Source: Rhyzopertha dominica (lineage: Eukaryota > Arthropoda > Insecta > Coleoptera > Bostrichidae). Taken from it: 64,000 nt of DNA. The position numbers and the translations under genes were made by a program. Below are positions 33,641 through 45,710 of the stretch, in pieces. The stretch is taken from assembly GCA_025024175.1 (NCBI GenBank), contig QCXZ01000042.1, positions 8,263,501-8,327,500 on the forward strand. Direction: 5' to 3'. The notes beneath the pieces are model-generated. The model had not been told where the DNA came from. It saw nothing but the letters and a program-made list of their open reading frames with translations, and did not search any database. How positions within the stretch are numbered: the stretch's first letter is position 1; each line of letters begins with the position of its first letter.

Positions 33641-36600
33641 GGTTTTCTGTGTGGTGTTGTGTTTATGGAATCTGTTACGACAGTCAATTGTTTATACAAG
33701 ATTTATTATTGGGCTCTTTTATATTAATGTCGGTAACTTAGGGAAAAACAAATATAATATAAGTCTGTATCTAAGAAATCGGATATTTTAGTAGAATACA
33801 CACATATGTTATATAAAATGGTGATCTCGCCTCCTACAGGCATTTTGTGAACGCCTTGCCAAAAAATTGTTTGCCTTCTACGCCGAACAGTCATCAAGGC
33901 ATTCTCCAACATTTTAAGTAAGAAGGTCTCAGTGAGACTTAAATTGTGTAGTCTATTTTGATATTCTGGTCATTTCTAAAACAAATGACTAATTAAATTG
34001 ATCAACTGTTTTCGGTAGCGTACAGTAGTTAGTTTCACTTGTTTTAAAAGCTCATTGTAGACTACCCTCATCCCAGAAAACGCAGAGCGTCTTCTTTTCG
34101 AAACGCAGTTTACTTGGCCGGTTGATTGGGTTTTACCTATAATTTCCGTCGTTTAGGATTCTCGAAATATATCCACTTTTCCTTAACGGTAACGATTCGA
34201 TGAAGAAATGACCTTTTTATACCTGTCCTACAATATCTCAGTCTGGCAGAGGCTATGGCCATCTATGTGTGAATTTCGGTTATGAGTATAAACATGGTAT
34301 GGGTTTATTCATAATAAGAACAATCTTCAAAGAGGTACAAGCTTTATTGTTATTTTTTTAAAGCTAATACAAGAAATTTAAACATATTTGGTTTTATCTT
34401 GACTACGAAAACGTTACCCTTTTATAAAGACGTGCAATTGTAAAAAAGAATAGTAGGAGACTAATATTAGGGGTTCATATGTAAACTTATATAGCTTTCT
34501 GGCAGTTACTTATAAGTATGGCCTAATTAATTGTCTGCAATAGTGGTTTCTCCGGGATTAAAGAATACATATTGAAAAAAAAGTTGACCGAACTTCCATA
34601 CGTTGATAAATATTGCAGCTGCAAAACTTATCATTTCACTATTAGATCTTACATCCTTACACGTACAATATTGTCCACTTACTTTTATAAGTATAATACA
34701 GGCAGTTGTTGCTGACTTGTAACTTGTACTTATTTGCTTCAGTTATGAGTCCAGATTCTGGTTAAATGTTTGATAGTGAACGTAACGTTTCAGACGATTT
34801 CGAGGTGAAATACTAAATGTAGGCTTTGCCCTAAAAGGCCAAACAACCAATCTCACTGGCACCATGCCAAGGGACGCTGCATGCCTCAAAAGTAGGGGCT
34901 CAGTAAGGCCTGAATTATTCTGCTTTTTCCTGCACTATACCTTAAGACTATGATAAACGTGTTTTTTCAGTAAGACTACTCCATACAAGATGATGGCTTA
35001 GGTATTTTGGATGTCCTGCAAGATCTCTTGCCTTATCGCCAATAAAACGCATATATTATAGCACTGGCAGGACACCAAGGATTTTGTTTTTAACGGGCCT
35101 ACAGTCTCTTACCAAAAGAAGGCAGCACACGCAGCACTACAATTTTATCAGGTTTACTTGTTTGACTGGAATTTTGAACTGCAGATATATAGTTGATGTC
35201 AGTTCAACTTCTGTCACGCAAAAAATGCAAGGCCCTTTCTATTCTCCAATTAATGAATGGTATAAGATCAAGTCAGAGAAATGACAGCCTATGCGAGTAA
35301 ATCACGAAAAACCAAACTGCGTAAGCTGTGATTTTTCTTTAGATAAAAATGCATTGCTTGAATGAACATAGGAACAAATGACAAAAGGTAAGACAGTTTC
35401 CAAACTCTGCGATAATGTGGTCCCTTATATTTGCATCACACTGAATCTCAGCAAAAAGTTTCATTCTTTATACAAAAATTAATGAGAGCATTTACCAAAT
35501 ACATTCATATGTTTATTACAGCGGAACAGTAATTTTACTTTATATAGTAATCTCAATTCTCAATTCAAAGTCAGAAAAAGTATTGCTTAATTTACGAAGG
35601 AATATTGTATTCGTTTAGGTAGTAAGTAAGTGAACAATGTGGCAAAACTCCAACCAACATCAAGCGGAAACAGATATCTTTATTACCCAAACGACTATTT
35701 TTATGCAACACACGCCGCAGGCACATTTTCTACAATTAACTCAAAAATTGCTCTATTAGAACTCCATTAAAAATAATGGATATAATTGCGGTGCGTGATC
35801 AAATTGGAATTCTTCCAAATTGTAATTGCAACAACAGGAAGCCATATTTGCCTCTCATCTCAATTAAATACATGTAATTACGTCGAGACTTTCATCTGTG
35901 AATACAAATGTAGCAGTTTTCTAGGGTTCGGGGTGGAAGTGCTTTTACATGTTAATTGATCGATTATTTTCCGTAATTCCATCAGAAAAATCGTCAAAAG
36001 TTGTTGAAGCGATATTGCAAATGAGTGTAATATTTCTTAAATAGCAGGTGCGCAAGTAGGTCGAAGAAGGAGACTATATGCGACACTGTTAGAAACGTTA
36101 TAATTAAAAGCTTAAAAAATTGTGATAAATCGGTGTAATTATATGATTAGTGGTAGCCTTCTTTATCCTCTCAAGACATTACCGCGATCAATGTAAATTA
36201 CACGGAAAAAAGCAGGATATTTAACATCGACATAAGAAAAGAGGTTAGATAAAAAAGAATGTAATGAAAACGTCAGGAAACCCAGCACATTAAGGCAGGA
36301 ATAAATTAAGATAGCAGAAGTGATATGAAAGCTCTGTGCCAATTAAGTTTTTTACGATACAAAACATTATTGCCAACTTAATTAAAAACACGCATGAGGT
36401 GCCATAATAGCAATTTTAAATATGACTGTGTTTATAATAATAAACGTTGGTGGCTTGTATATAAAACTTTCTATTCCAGCTTGAACTAGGCGGACCCCGT
36501 GCAAGCCTAGGAAATTGCCCAAATGTTCTTTAAATAAGCACGCTATTTAGGCGTAATGCAATTATGCTAATGGCCACCACTAACTGTCCGTGTAAAAGAT

Positions 36601-37949
36601 ACTATTTTTAAACTGACCAGTTCAACGTAGGCCGTGAGGGAATTTTTATTTATGGCAATCGGCCGCCTGGCTCGTACGTAACAAAAAACAGGTTTTCATG
36701 AATATGTGCATGGAAATCGATGTGTTTCTAATGCACAGAGATTGATGACGAAGTCGTAAATCTTGCCATCGTCCTTCCCAGCACATGACGGAATGGTTTA
36801 GCGCATGTTTGGGGTTAACCAAGATATTATCTCTGATCATTTTGTCCTGATTTTTAATGGTGAAAAAGCGACTATTAGTAATCCGATTAGAAACCCGTTT
36901 CATTGCTCCAGAATGCTAGAGATTTCTATTTAAATTATTCAAAACACTTTTGTAAATAACTGATACGTTCCAATAGCGGAGTTAAATAATTGATTCTTTG
37001 AGGTGACTGACCAAGCAATACTGCAGCAATTGCAGGTTATTAACTAAAGCACATGCAGCCTAAGTAAAATGCATTAGAGGCAAAAATTATTTCGTTCAAC
37101 CAGAAAATTATAGCGCTGGAATATGTATATCCAACCACTTCGAAGATCGTGATCTGATTGCAAATATAACCGATTTGTTATTAGTTGTAAAAAGCGAATA
37201 AATTATTTTGTAAGTTAAGGATCTTTCTGTGCAGTATAGATGAAACTATATATCAAAGTATGCATCTTTTAAGTAAGTTCCTTATACAGTTTGAGAAGGG
37301 TGATCGAAGGTGAATTAAAATGAGCAGAGCTAGGAATACCATAATAGAACGTTACAGGATTTTTGCTCTCTATGCGGGGAAACAAGATAGTTCACATAAC
37401 CAACAAAGAGATTTTGTAGAAATATTAAGCAATTAACTAAAGCGCTGTCTTTTACAACTGCTAAAAGACTTCTGATCACACCTCATTACAATTTATCTTG
37501 GTAGATAAATATTATACATTTAAAAAAAAATTGCAAATTAAAAAAAAACATTTTCAAGCATATTAATCTACTTTTTATGAAATGGCATCCAAACAATATA
37601 GCAATATTCCAATTTAGAACGAACAAGAGCGTTAAGGACTGTTTTAATAATAATATATCGTTAACATAACATAATATATCGTTAAAATCTTGTACAGTAA
37701 GACGCTTTACCATCTTGCTATTTTTCCTCTTGTCTGTTACAGAATCATTACTTACAAAAAAAAATATACTGCAATGATGTTCGTTACCTCAAGTTTCAAG
37801 CTGTATAAAGTATCCACCTGGCAAGAATTTTATAGCTGTATCGGATTGTTACAACTATTGTCAAGAAAGATCCCCCTAAATATGGGGCATTCCAAAAGAA
37901 TTTCATTTTTACTAGTAATCATGCAAAACTGAACTCAATATTTGAAACG
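33641..37949. other. AT-rich non-coding stretch
   Basis: No gene is supported over 4.3 kb. A balanced sub-block at 36420-36660 (for example GGCGGACCCCG near 36489 and GGCGTAATGCAATTATGC near 36550) may be another regulatory candidate. Confidence 0.4.
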
Positions 37950-38362
37950 TAAATCTTTGTTTTTGGTTTGAAGGCTTCCATGGTCTTTGTTTCTGAAGCG
38001 TGTCACATTTCTAGATTGAATGTCCTAGAATGTTCCATGACTTTATCAGGACGTCAATTTTGTTTTTTTCTGTATCGACAATGTGCCACATGTAGGGGCT
38101 CTTTAGTCTTCTATCAAATTTTCTATAATGTTCTCTGACCTGACATTGATTCTTAAGTTCACCATCGCGAGACGCGGGTTCTGCAAACTGCCAGAGTTGA
38201 CGATCCCATCGTCTTGTATTGAATGTTCTATGCGTTTCAATTTTTGTGCCACACTTGAAGATTCTTTCGTCTTTTATTGAATATTCTACGACCTTTTCCG
38301 GACGTCGATTTTTTGGCATCTCCTACTGAGGCAGGACGCAGTACAAACATCTCAGAAATGTC
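37950..38362 (+). repeat. Dispersed repeat, copy A, with internal duplication
   Basis: TTTTGGTTTGAAGGCTTCCA at 37960-37979 matches TTTTGGTTTGAAGGCATCCG at 50872-50891. The right end, CTGAGG (38326-38331) to GAAATGTC (38355-38362), is the diverged counterpart of CTGAGG...GAAACGTC at 50985-51018. Between them this copy has about 260 bp extra. Its ends carry a direct repeat (ATTGAATGTCC...TCAGGACGTCAATTTT at 38014-38060 versus ATTGAATATTC...TCCGGACGTCGATTTT at 38276-38313). A 102-codon minus frame covers the extra part but has no family match. The layout resembles 5' regions of Penelope-like elements; not proven. Confidence 0.4.
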
Positions 38363-40165
38363 AATGGCACCAACAAAAATGTGTTTCAGATCATCATTGT
38401 TTTGCGATATAAAAATGTTTTGCAGGGATCAACTGACACTATATATAAGTACTATACCTATGTATGTTTCGACAACTCACTATAATAAATAGAAAAATAA
38501 AATAATTCCAAAGCTAAGGATCTCAGCCAAATTTAGCGACCCTGATGATTTGGTAAGTAACGCATCATCTATGAGTGATGGTCAAAAGGAAGATGCTTTC
38601 GTGGTTTTTGCTCTGGATGATGTACCGAAGATTACGGAGGAGAATAATGATCATCCTTGTCACTATTTCAAATGGACTCATAACTTGTGTGGATAAAACA
38701 CACGAGCAGATAATTTTTAAAATTAAAGATAGCCCTAATATGAAATTGCCACAAATACTAGTCGTGTATAATGTATAATCTATAGGAAAGGTTTATCCTT
38801 TACACTTTACGCTTGGAGGAGAAAGAAGCAACTGCACAAGACTTAGTATTACGCTCGACCATTTAAGCGCTTGTAATTCCCATCAGCTACACATTTAGGC
38901 TCGTACGCCAACATCAACAACATTCATAACAACCCGAGATTCTTTGAATTTCTCGCTTCCTGATTGGCCAATAAACACCGGTTTTGAGCAAGCCTACCCG
39001 GTACTGGACACTCGTCTTTTTATGGACCAGTCTCAGCGCGGTCTTCCTGCAGCAGGTCGTTATTAATTTACGCTAAGTACTTCATTATATCAGATGTGTC
39101 GTAATGAGTATATTCAGAGCATCGTAAATTGCTCGTTTAAAGAATATCACGGAGGCGAAATGTCAAGCTGCGATTATCTCCTGGGGCATCTGTCTCTTTT
39201 TTGACACATTATAATACTTGTCAGATTTGCTCAAGCACTTAGAGGTCTCTATGTATTGGGTTTAAAGTAAAAGTGCTTTAAGTACAGTTCTTCAAATAGT
39301 TTTTGATCAGCACACATTTTAGCATTCACTGCTGTAAGCTATCACTAAAACACGCAATAATTAATTCAGCAGCAGGAGTGTTCCATTCTGACGTTTTTTA
39401 CGACTAACCGTTGAAGACGTTACAAGCCGCGGAAATAGCCTGGCTGTTCCTGTCAAGCAAGCTGTTGTTGAATTTTATTGAACACAGCTCAAGTTACTGT
39501 TTTCATGGATAGCACCGCGTGCGCAGCAGGTACTGCCAAATGAATGTGAGAAATATTAAACTTGTATATGTTAGTTGGGTAACATGCTACCAAAAGCAGC
39601 TTAATGTAATGTTGCGATAGTACTGAACCGTTAGGCGTTTACCCTCTACGATTGGGAAGAACACGCAGTTCCAACGGCAATTTAGATGCACCGTACACCG
39701 TATGAAGATGCAATTCATCATCAACTTTTTGTTAGAAGCTTTTTGCTAGTTGTCTTTGCATTTGTAATGTAACCAGTACATCGCCAAAATCGTACATAAT
39801 TCACATAATTACCGGAGTTAAGCGAACTCTGGAGATGCTACAGCAATGATACGCAGAAATATAGCTTTATACTACTTCTGTTGTAATTCAACATTAATTT
39901 TTTTAAGAATGTTGAGGACTGAATAGCAATAAGTTAATGAAAAGTAACTAAGATCTCAAACTAACTTCCTTAAGTGAATTGTAGCCGAGTTTGTAGAAAA
40001 AAGAAATTTTGGTAAGTTTAAGCCATGGCGTGTTATATAGGCAAGTTGTGGATGACGATGTTCTTTTCGTACTTATATACTTTCCAGTACATAATGGCAT
40101 TAGTCCTAAAAAACCAAAGAATGTAGAATAAATACTACATCTTGCTATAGATAGATCGTCATTCA
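38363..40165. other. Non-coding stretch
   Basis: An isolated acidic frame (ISAKFSDPDDLVSNASSMSDG, about 38521-38690) contains a GTAAGT donor-like word at 38551-38556 but no matching acceptor or family. It is not called as a gene. Confidence 0.35.
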
Positions 40166-40717
40166 ATGTTGTTTACCATGCACTCTGTGAAAAACGGACA
40201 ACCTCCGATCTTTGCTCTGCTGCCGGATAAGAATGAAGAAAGTTATTCCAATGTTTTTGGCTATATGAAAATAAAATGCCAAGAAATAGGTCTGTTGTTC
40301 GATCCAAAAAAGGCAGTGATTTTGAAATTTGTAATTCATTTGAGGTTACGAAAAGCGTGGCCTAACATAGAACTAACTGGATGCAGGTTCCATCTTCAAC
40401 AGTCGTGATGGAGGAAAATCCAAGAAGTAGGGCTTTCGTCGAAATACCGCAACAAAGATATATCTGACGTTGCGAAGTGGCTAGGGTGGACTTTTGGGTT
40501 GCCGTTTTTAAATCGCGTGAAAGTGAACGATTGCTTTATGGAAGATTTTATGTCGTTTACGCCAAATTGCAATAAAATTTACAAATGTGCGGACTACATA
40601 GTGGAAACATATATAGCCGAAGAAACGGTCCAGTTTCCTCCAATATGTGGACATATGTCGCAGGGCAACAAGGGAAAGTACAACAAATGCGTGCGAATCA
40701 TTTCATTCGAAATTTAA
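40166..40717 (+). pseudogene. MULE transposase fragment with one in-frame TGA
   Basis: 184 codons are open in one frame except for TGA at 40406-40408. The product MHSVKNGQPPIFALLPDKNEESYSNVF matches the start of the Mutator-like transposase DDE domain (IHxxKNGQ-PLVYALLPxKxExTY). FDPKKAVI equals the DFExAAI motif, with the family's acidic residue still present as D. TGCRFHLQQS-stop-WRKIQEVGLSSKY equals GCxFHLxQSxWRKIQxxGL. The later part (VAKWLGWTFGLPFLNRVKVNDCFMEDF) follows the usual LPALAFVPxxDV region. The N-terminal FLYWCH part and the C-terminal W/TNNxxEGWH block are absent. A single stop in an otherwise intact frame suggests fairly recent inactivation. Confidence 0.8.
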
Positions 40718-42589
40718 TATAAATTTTAATATGCCAATTTTTATAATTTGTACAATACAAATAACGTTTGATATAAAATATATAAACGTATCTCTAAATA
40801 AATGGTCAAGTAAACAAATTTGAATTAGTGAACTACTAGCCTACATCATCTTGATGATAACTTAAAGAAAAATAATTTTGTATCTAAAATATAAAATTTC
40901 TTTAGATACCTCGTATACCCCTATTTTGAAATTCTACATTTACAAATTAGAACCGTCACATCCAATCGTTTAAGATATACATGGCTATATAAACATTTTC
41001 ATTTTTATAACATTGATATACAAGATGTTTGTTTTTGCCAGCATGCCTAAAATATAATATTAATTTTGCAGAACTTGTAAAAAAAAATTTACAATCGTTA
41101 AAAATTGTTGTTGAGGGCGTGGGATACAATAATACAATGAATTTTTATATGTGCCACATCCAATTTTTATAAAAACGAGCATTCCTATTTTTTTTACAAA
41201 ATGATGCACAGAGGTTTTTAAATTTATAGCCTTCTTATACACCTTACTAAACAAACAATATTTGACAAAAATCTGTAGATTCTATAGTTATCTACCTTAT
41301 TTGGAAACATAAAAAATACAAAAATTGATTGCAAAATACAGGGTACCTACGAAAAATATGCTATTCACAAGTATTCACAAAATGTCAGCTTTTTGTTAAT
41401 TTATTTCAGTAGACCATTGACTTCAAACTTTCATTTCAGAACTTATACAACTTGACACAATTTTTCTTAAACTTTCACATTCTCTGAAAAAGGAACAACC
41501 TGTATGTTGCTCAAATATTTTCAATAGACAAGGATTTCTCAAACACTTGTATTCCCTGTATAATTATTTAGGGCTTCTATGAATATATAAAGATTAAATT
41601 TCCAACTTTGCGCGCTGCTGTAATATACCCAAAATTCTACCTCGTGCGCAACTGCAATGTCCCCTGATAATCCCATATGTTAATTTTTTTGTAAGCCAGA
41701 GAACTACTACAATAAAGCTGATCTTATCTAATTGGATTGCTTATGGGAGATTGCTGATGCCTAAAGAAACATTTTTATAGAATAGATATAGCAAATGATG
41801 ATACATATCGGAAGAGCGCGGATGAGGAAGAAATTCTGTGCCATATTCTACGTGAACGCCCAGTACTCATGGAGAAAAGACAAGGTTGCTTTAAGGTATA
41901 ATTTGCGGAACTTGAGCAAGTTCTCGTTTAATGTATTCTAAAATTTATTGAGAATACAGGATTAATAGGATAGCATACCTCTTAGGAGGCACTTATGGTA
42001 CAAGAAACTCAACCTTTAGTGCAGTGGACTTTCAACAACACACCCTATAAAATAGTAATACTTATTATAACAATATAACATGTAAAATCAACATGAAAAA
42101 TTGACAATGTTAAAAGCGACCGTTTGGTGTCTTCTGACACTTGAAAAGCGCTTATTAGGACTAATGCATACGTTTAAACAATTACGTGATTCCTAGTGCG
42201 TTTGCTTTAAGTCGGATTACTCGAAAAATCTCGAGAGTTGTGTCCAAGTCATGAATTCGCTTTGTTTTCAAACCTCACATTTTATAATTGTACGCTCGTA
42301 TTTGTACAAACTTCAAAAACTTTTGCGAGTTTAATAATTGTGGGTTATACTAAGCCATCTATTAGCAATTAACAGTATCACCCATACGTCTCTATGGGGA
42401 ACCTATACCGTGAACGGTAGTCCACAGTGATAAAGGTCTTTCATGTGAGGTATACCGCGGTACAGCAGTTACTTTTCTGGGTACCTGCAACAAAGCATTG
42501 CGAAATAGGTAAATAGGTTACTAAAAATGAAGTTGTCGAAGGGTAATCGCCGTGAAACTTTCTACGGCCACAAATTTAACCGTTTTATG
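40718..42589. other. Very AT-rich non-coding stretch
   Basis: Includes long A/T tracts around 40720-41180. No terminal repeats of the MULE were found. Nothing else recognisable. Confidence 0.4.
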
Positions 42590-43000
42590 ATCATGAGGCC
42601 GAACTGTTGATTTATTATGCGGCGTCTCGAATGCACCATAACAGTTGATCATTATTAGTCCCGGAGCGCGACCGCTATCGCTTTATCCGCTCCAGTGTCC
42701 ACACCGGCACTCATAAGCGTCCCGCATTATTAGACAGCGCGGAATATCAGCCAGTAATAATGCACAAATAAGGTACAAAACGCAGTCGCATTATGCGTCC
42801 GTTCGACAAACTCGGGGACCGTACCCTCAATCATCATTAGCGAACAGCGGGCCGCTTCACTCGAACGAATGTTTATTGCCGCCATATGTAGTGCGCTTTA
42901 TTTTAGCACCACGGCGGAAGAATACTAAACGCACACGTCCACGATCAAAAACCAGTTCGCACCTCCGGGTTGCCATTAATAATTCACGAGGCGCGTCCGA
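42590..43000. promoter_or_regulatory. Candidate cis-regulatory block (TTTAT and TAAT cores)
   Basis: One of the most GC-balanced blocks in the window. It has TTTATTATGC near 42611, CATTATTAGTCCCGG near 42650, GCATTATTAGAC near 42723, AATAATGCAC near 42754, GTTTATTGCCGCC (TTTATTGC at 42872-42879) and CATTAATAATTC near 42974. TTTATNR words are typical of Caudal/AbdB-class homeodomains and TAAT of others. No reading frame with family signature. Regulatory role inferred. Confidence 0.35.
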
Positions 43001-44489
43001 GCATCGTGTGAAATGAGATCTTCACGTACGACTTGTGCGGACGAAAAAGTTCCGGAGGTAATCTGGATGCAATTAAGGTGTTTGTTTTTCGGCTCTCAAC
43101 CCGAAATGCAAACAGAGCAAGTGGCTGCTGATTTGCATTCTGGAACGGATGCGTGGACAATCGAAATCGAGAAGAGCTATTTGCTTTTACTAAAATGTGT
43201 GTTCCATCACCCATCTCTAGTCAAATAAAAATAAAGGAAGAGTTTCTCGCTATTTATTATTTACATCTTCACCAAGAATCCAGAATGAACCTTTTTATCA
43301 AGTCGCATTCCTCCAATTTCGTGAATTATTGTCCCTAAGATAGAGGCAAACACATAAAAACAAATGCACTCTAATCTACCATTAACATTATTTGGTGAAA
43401 CGTGCAGTGACTTTTTTGAAACCCAATTCCTTTCGCTTCCAGACATATCTCTGCTATAAAGCATTGTGATTACCCTATCCTCCAACACCATGTCATGGAT
43501 AACTTAATATTTTCTCTAGTGACTACTTTTTTGGGAGTTCCTTCGTGTTTATACCTGGATTACCTGTTTTGAAGGCGCAGAATCACCCAATGTTTCCACC
43601 ATATCTTTATAAATTCCTCGTGGAGAGAAGTCTTATTTACACATGTAAATTATCTGGTGCTGATTGCCATTTCGCTGTATAATAAAATATAAAAGAATGA
43701 TAAAAGGATGCCAAAAGATATTTTGCAAGTTTACTTTTATTACAATTGGATATCTAAGTTTCAAGAAGAAACACTGTCTTCAGCCATTATGGAACCTCAA
43801 AAGATGATTACAAGTAAATCAAAAGATATGACTGCAAATGATGCTAAACCAACAAACACCAGTACTTCAAAAGTTTTTCTCGCCGAGATTGAGAAAGCAA
43901 AGGTATATAGGAAGTCAGTAACAAGCAAAAATGAAAAAAAAACCTTTGGAATAGGCAGATGATAGCGCAAATTCAAGCAGCAAAACAATTGCATTTCATT
44001 GCCGACATAGGAAGGAATGTATTTCTGGGTAAAAGCAAAAAAATTTCCATAGTTAAATAACCCTGAGTAGCTTCTATTTTATTCTTTCAGATGTAGAGGT
44101 ATTAATATTTTTTTGTAAGTTCGCGCAATTTATCTGCAGGTTGACAATTCTGTAAAAAATACCTTGTTCACGATATGTTTTTTTTTCATTTTCAATGATG
44201 TGAAGGCTTTAGTTCTTTCACAGATACCTAAAAATAGCTGGTTTATAGAGTAACAAAATAATAAGTCAACGTCCTGAAGCAAGACATATCTGTCAAAATA
44301 GTGATTTAATAAGTTATTGTTTCTTCTCGCGGTATGTTATTTTGTATCATGAAAAAGGACTTAGTGGGATATCAAAAAGCTATTGTAGCGCCTAACCTAC
44401 TTATTCACACAATTCAAATTAAGGATGTCAGAAATCTTTATGAATATAGTAATTATCATGTGCTTCATTGAGTATTGTAGAAAACGCCT
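43001..44489. other. AT-rich non-coding stretch
   Basis: Overlapping short frames at 43013-43491 are not supported as genes. Nothing else seen. Confidence 0.4.
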
Positions 44490-45020
44490 TTATGAATCAA
44501 CTAAGAGGAATTAAATCATCAAATATTATCATCATAATTTAACTGGAAGTAACCTTTAAATACTTACTATACTTTTGAAAACTTAGCGCTATATAAGTAT
44601 ATACAGAGATTGCAAAAAAAAGAGTAGGAAGCACAAAATGTGTTACATAAGAAGTGCTCTTGAAAACTACACACTTTAACTGGAAAACTAACACTAAATG
44701 GCATGCAATTTTTAGAGAAAATGCCTTGTGTTTACAGGGTACCCACTCCTATAGAAAGCATTTACTTGAAAATCGTACCCTACTGAAAATAGAAATATAC
44801 AAAGGGTACCTGGTTAAATATGATATTTTTATTTTAAGATAGTACGTGATGTTACTTGATCGTCAGGCATACGCATACAAATATATCTTTTATTACCCAT
44901 CTAGAACTTTTTTGCCTAAGAACTTTGCCTCCTGACCTTCCGTTGATATCTCCATTTAAATTCTGTTAAAGGTTGCCAAATGTGATTTTGTCCATCAATT
45001 TCTACTATATAGGTATAGGA
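44490..45020 (+). repeat. Diverged duplicate, copy A
   Basis: Aligns colinearly with 45175-45710: AATTTAACTGGAAG (44537-44550) versus AATTTGACTGGAAG (45227-45240), CGCTATATAAGTATATAC versus CTCTATATAAAGATATAC, AACTGGAAAACTAACACTAAATGG versus AACTAGAAAATTACTAAATGG in meaning, and TTCTGTTAAA (44961) versus TTCTGTTAAA (45637). The offset is about 680-740 bp and changes through indels. Old direct duplication or two copies of an unknown element. Confidence 0.6.
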
Positions 45021-45057
45021 ATTATTCCATCACGAGCAATACCATTTGTACCTATTG

Positions 45058-45069
45058 CCGTTGTCTGAA

Positions 45070-45101
<32 letters not shown>

Positions 45102-45112
45102 TCAGACAACGG
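45058..45112. repeat. Perfect 15-bp inverted repeat around an (ATT)n core
   Basis: The left arm CCGTTGTCTGAATAT (45058-45072) and right arm ATATTCAGACAACGG (45098-45112) are exact inverses, separated by 25 bp of TAT/ATT repeats. CAATACC (45038-45044) and GGTATTG (45111-45117) add a second, outer inverse pair. The structure sits between the two diverged duplicates. It could extrude as a cruciform or mark an element terminus. Confidence 0.85.
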
Positions 45113-45174
45113 TATTGTGAAAATTTAAGTTATTATGCAGTCCTCTCGAAAATGAAAAGCATTTGAGTTCATGT

Positions 45175-45710
45175 TTCATGAATCAAATAAGGTTAACCAA
45201 ATTAAAAAATATGTAATTAACTGCGTAATTTGACTGGAAGCTAGCTTTATCTAGTGTTATCAACTAATAAAAATATGTGAATTTATTCTATTTATTTATG
45301 ACTACTATGTGCTTCCGAAAATTTCAGCTCTATATAAAGATATACATTAGAAAAATTTTAGGTGTTTTTGAAATATACGCTTCAACTAGAAAATTACTAA
45401 ATGGTATGTGTGTTTTTAAAGGCAGAAAATGCATTGGGTTTTCAAATTCCCATGTTGAGGGCCTAATACTTTAAATAGTGTTGAAGATACAATTTCGGAA
45501 AGTGTAACTCTATAGTGATGTGGTTGGTTGCTTTACAGTTACTTTATTTTCGGATGGTGCGTGATTTTCCAATTTCAAGGTATGTAAGAAGTAACGCTAT
45601 CCTCCTGATCTTGCATTGAAATCTCCAAGTATTGAATTCTGTTAAAAGCTGTAAAATGTGAATGTTAGCTAACACTGGCTACTATAGTGTAGGTAGTTCA
45701 TATATAGCAG
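45175..45710 (+). repeat. Diverged duplicate, copy B
   Basis: Partner of 44490-45020 in the same orientation. It has about 50 bp extra near 45250-45300. Open frames at 45277-45474 and 44654-44842 fall in equivalent places of the two copies but are not the same frame with conserved protein, so I do not call a gene. Confidence 0.6.

Noticed and set aside
38521..38690. Acidic frame with a GTAAGT donor-like word as an exon
   Set aside because: Only one weak splice signal and no recognisable protein family.
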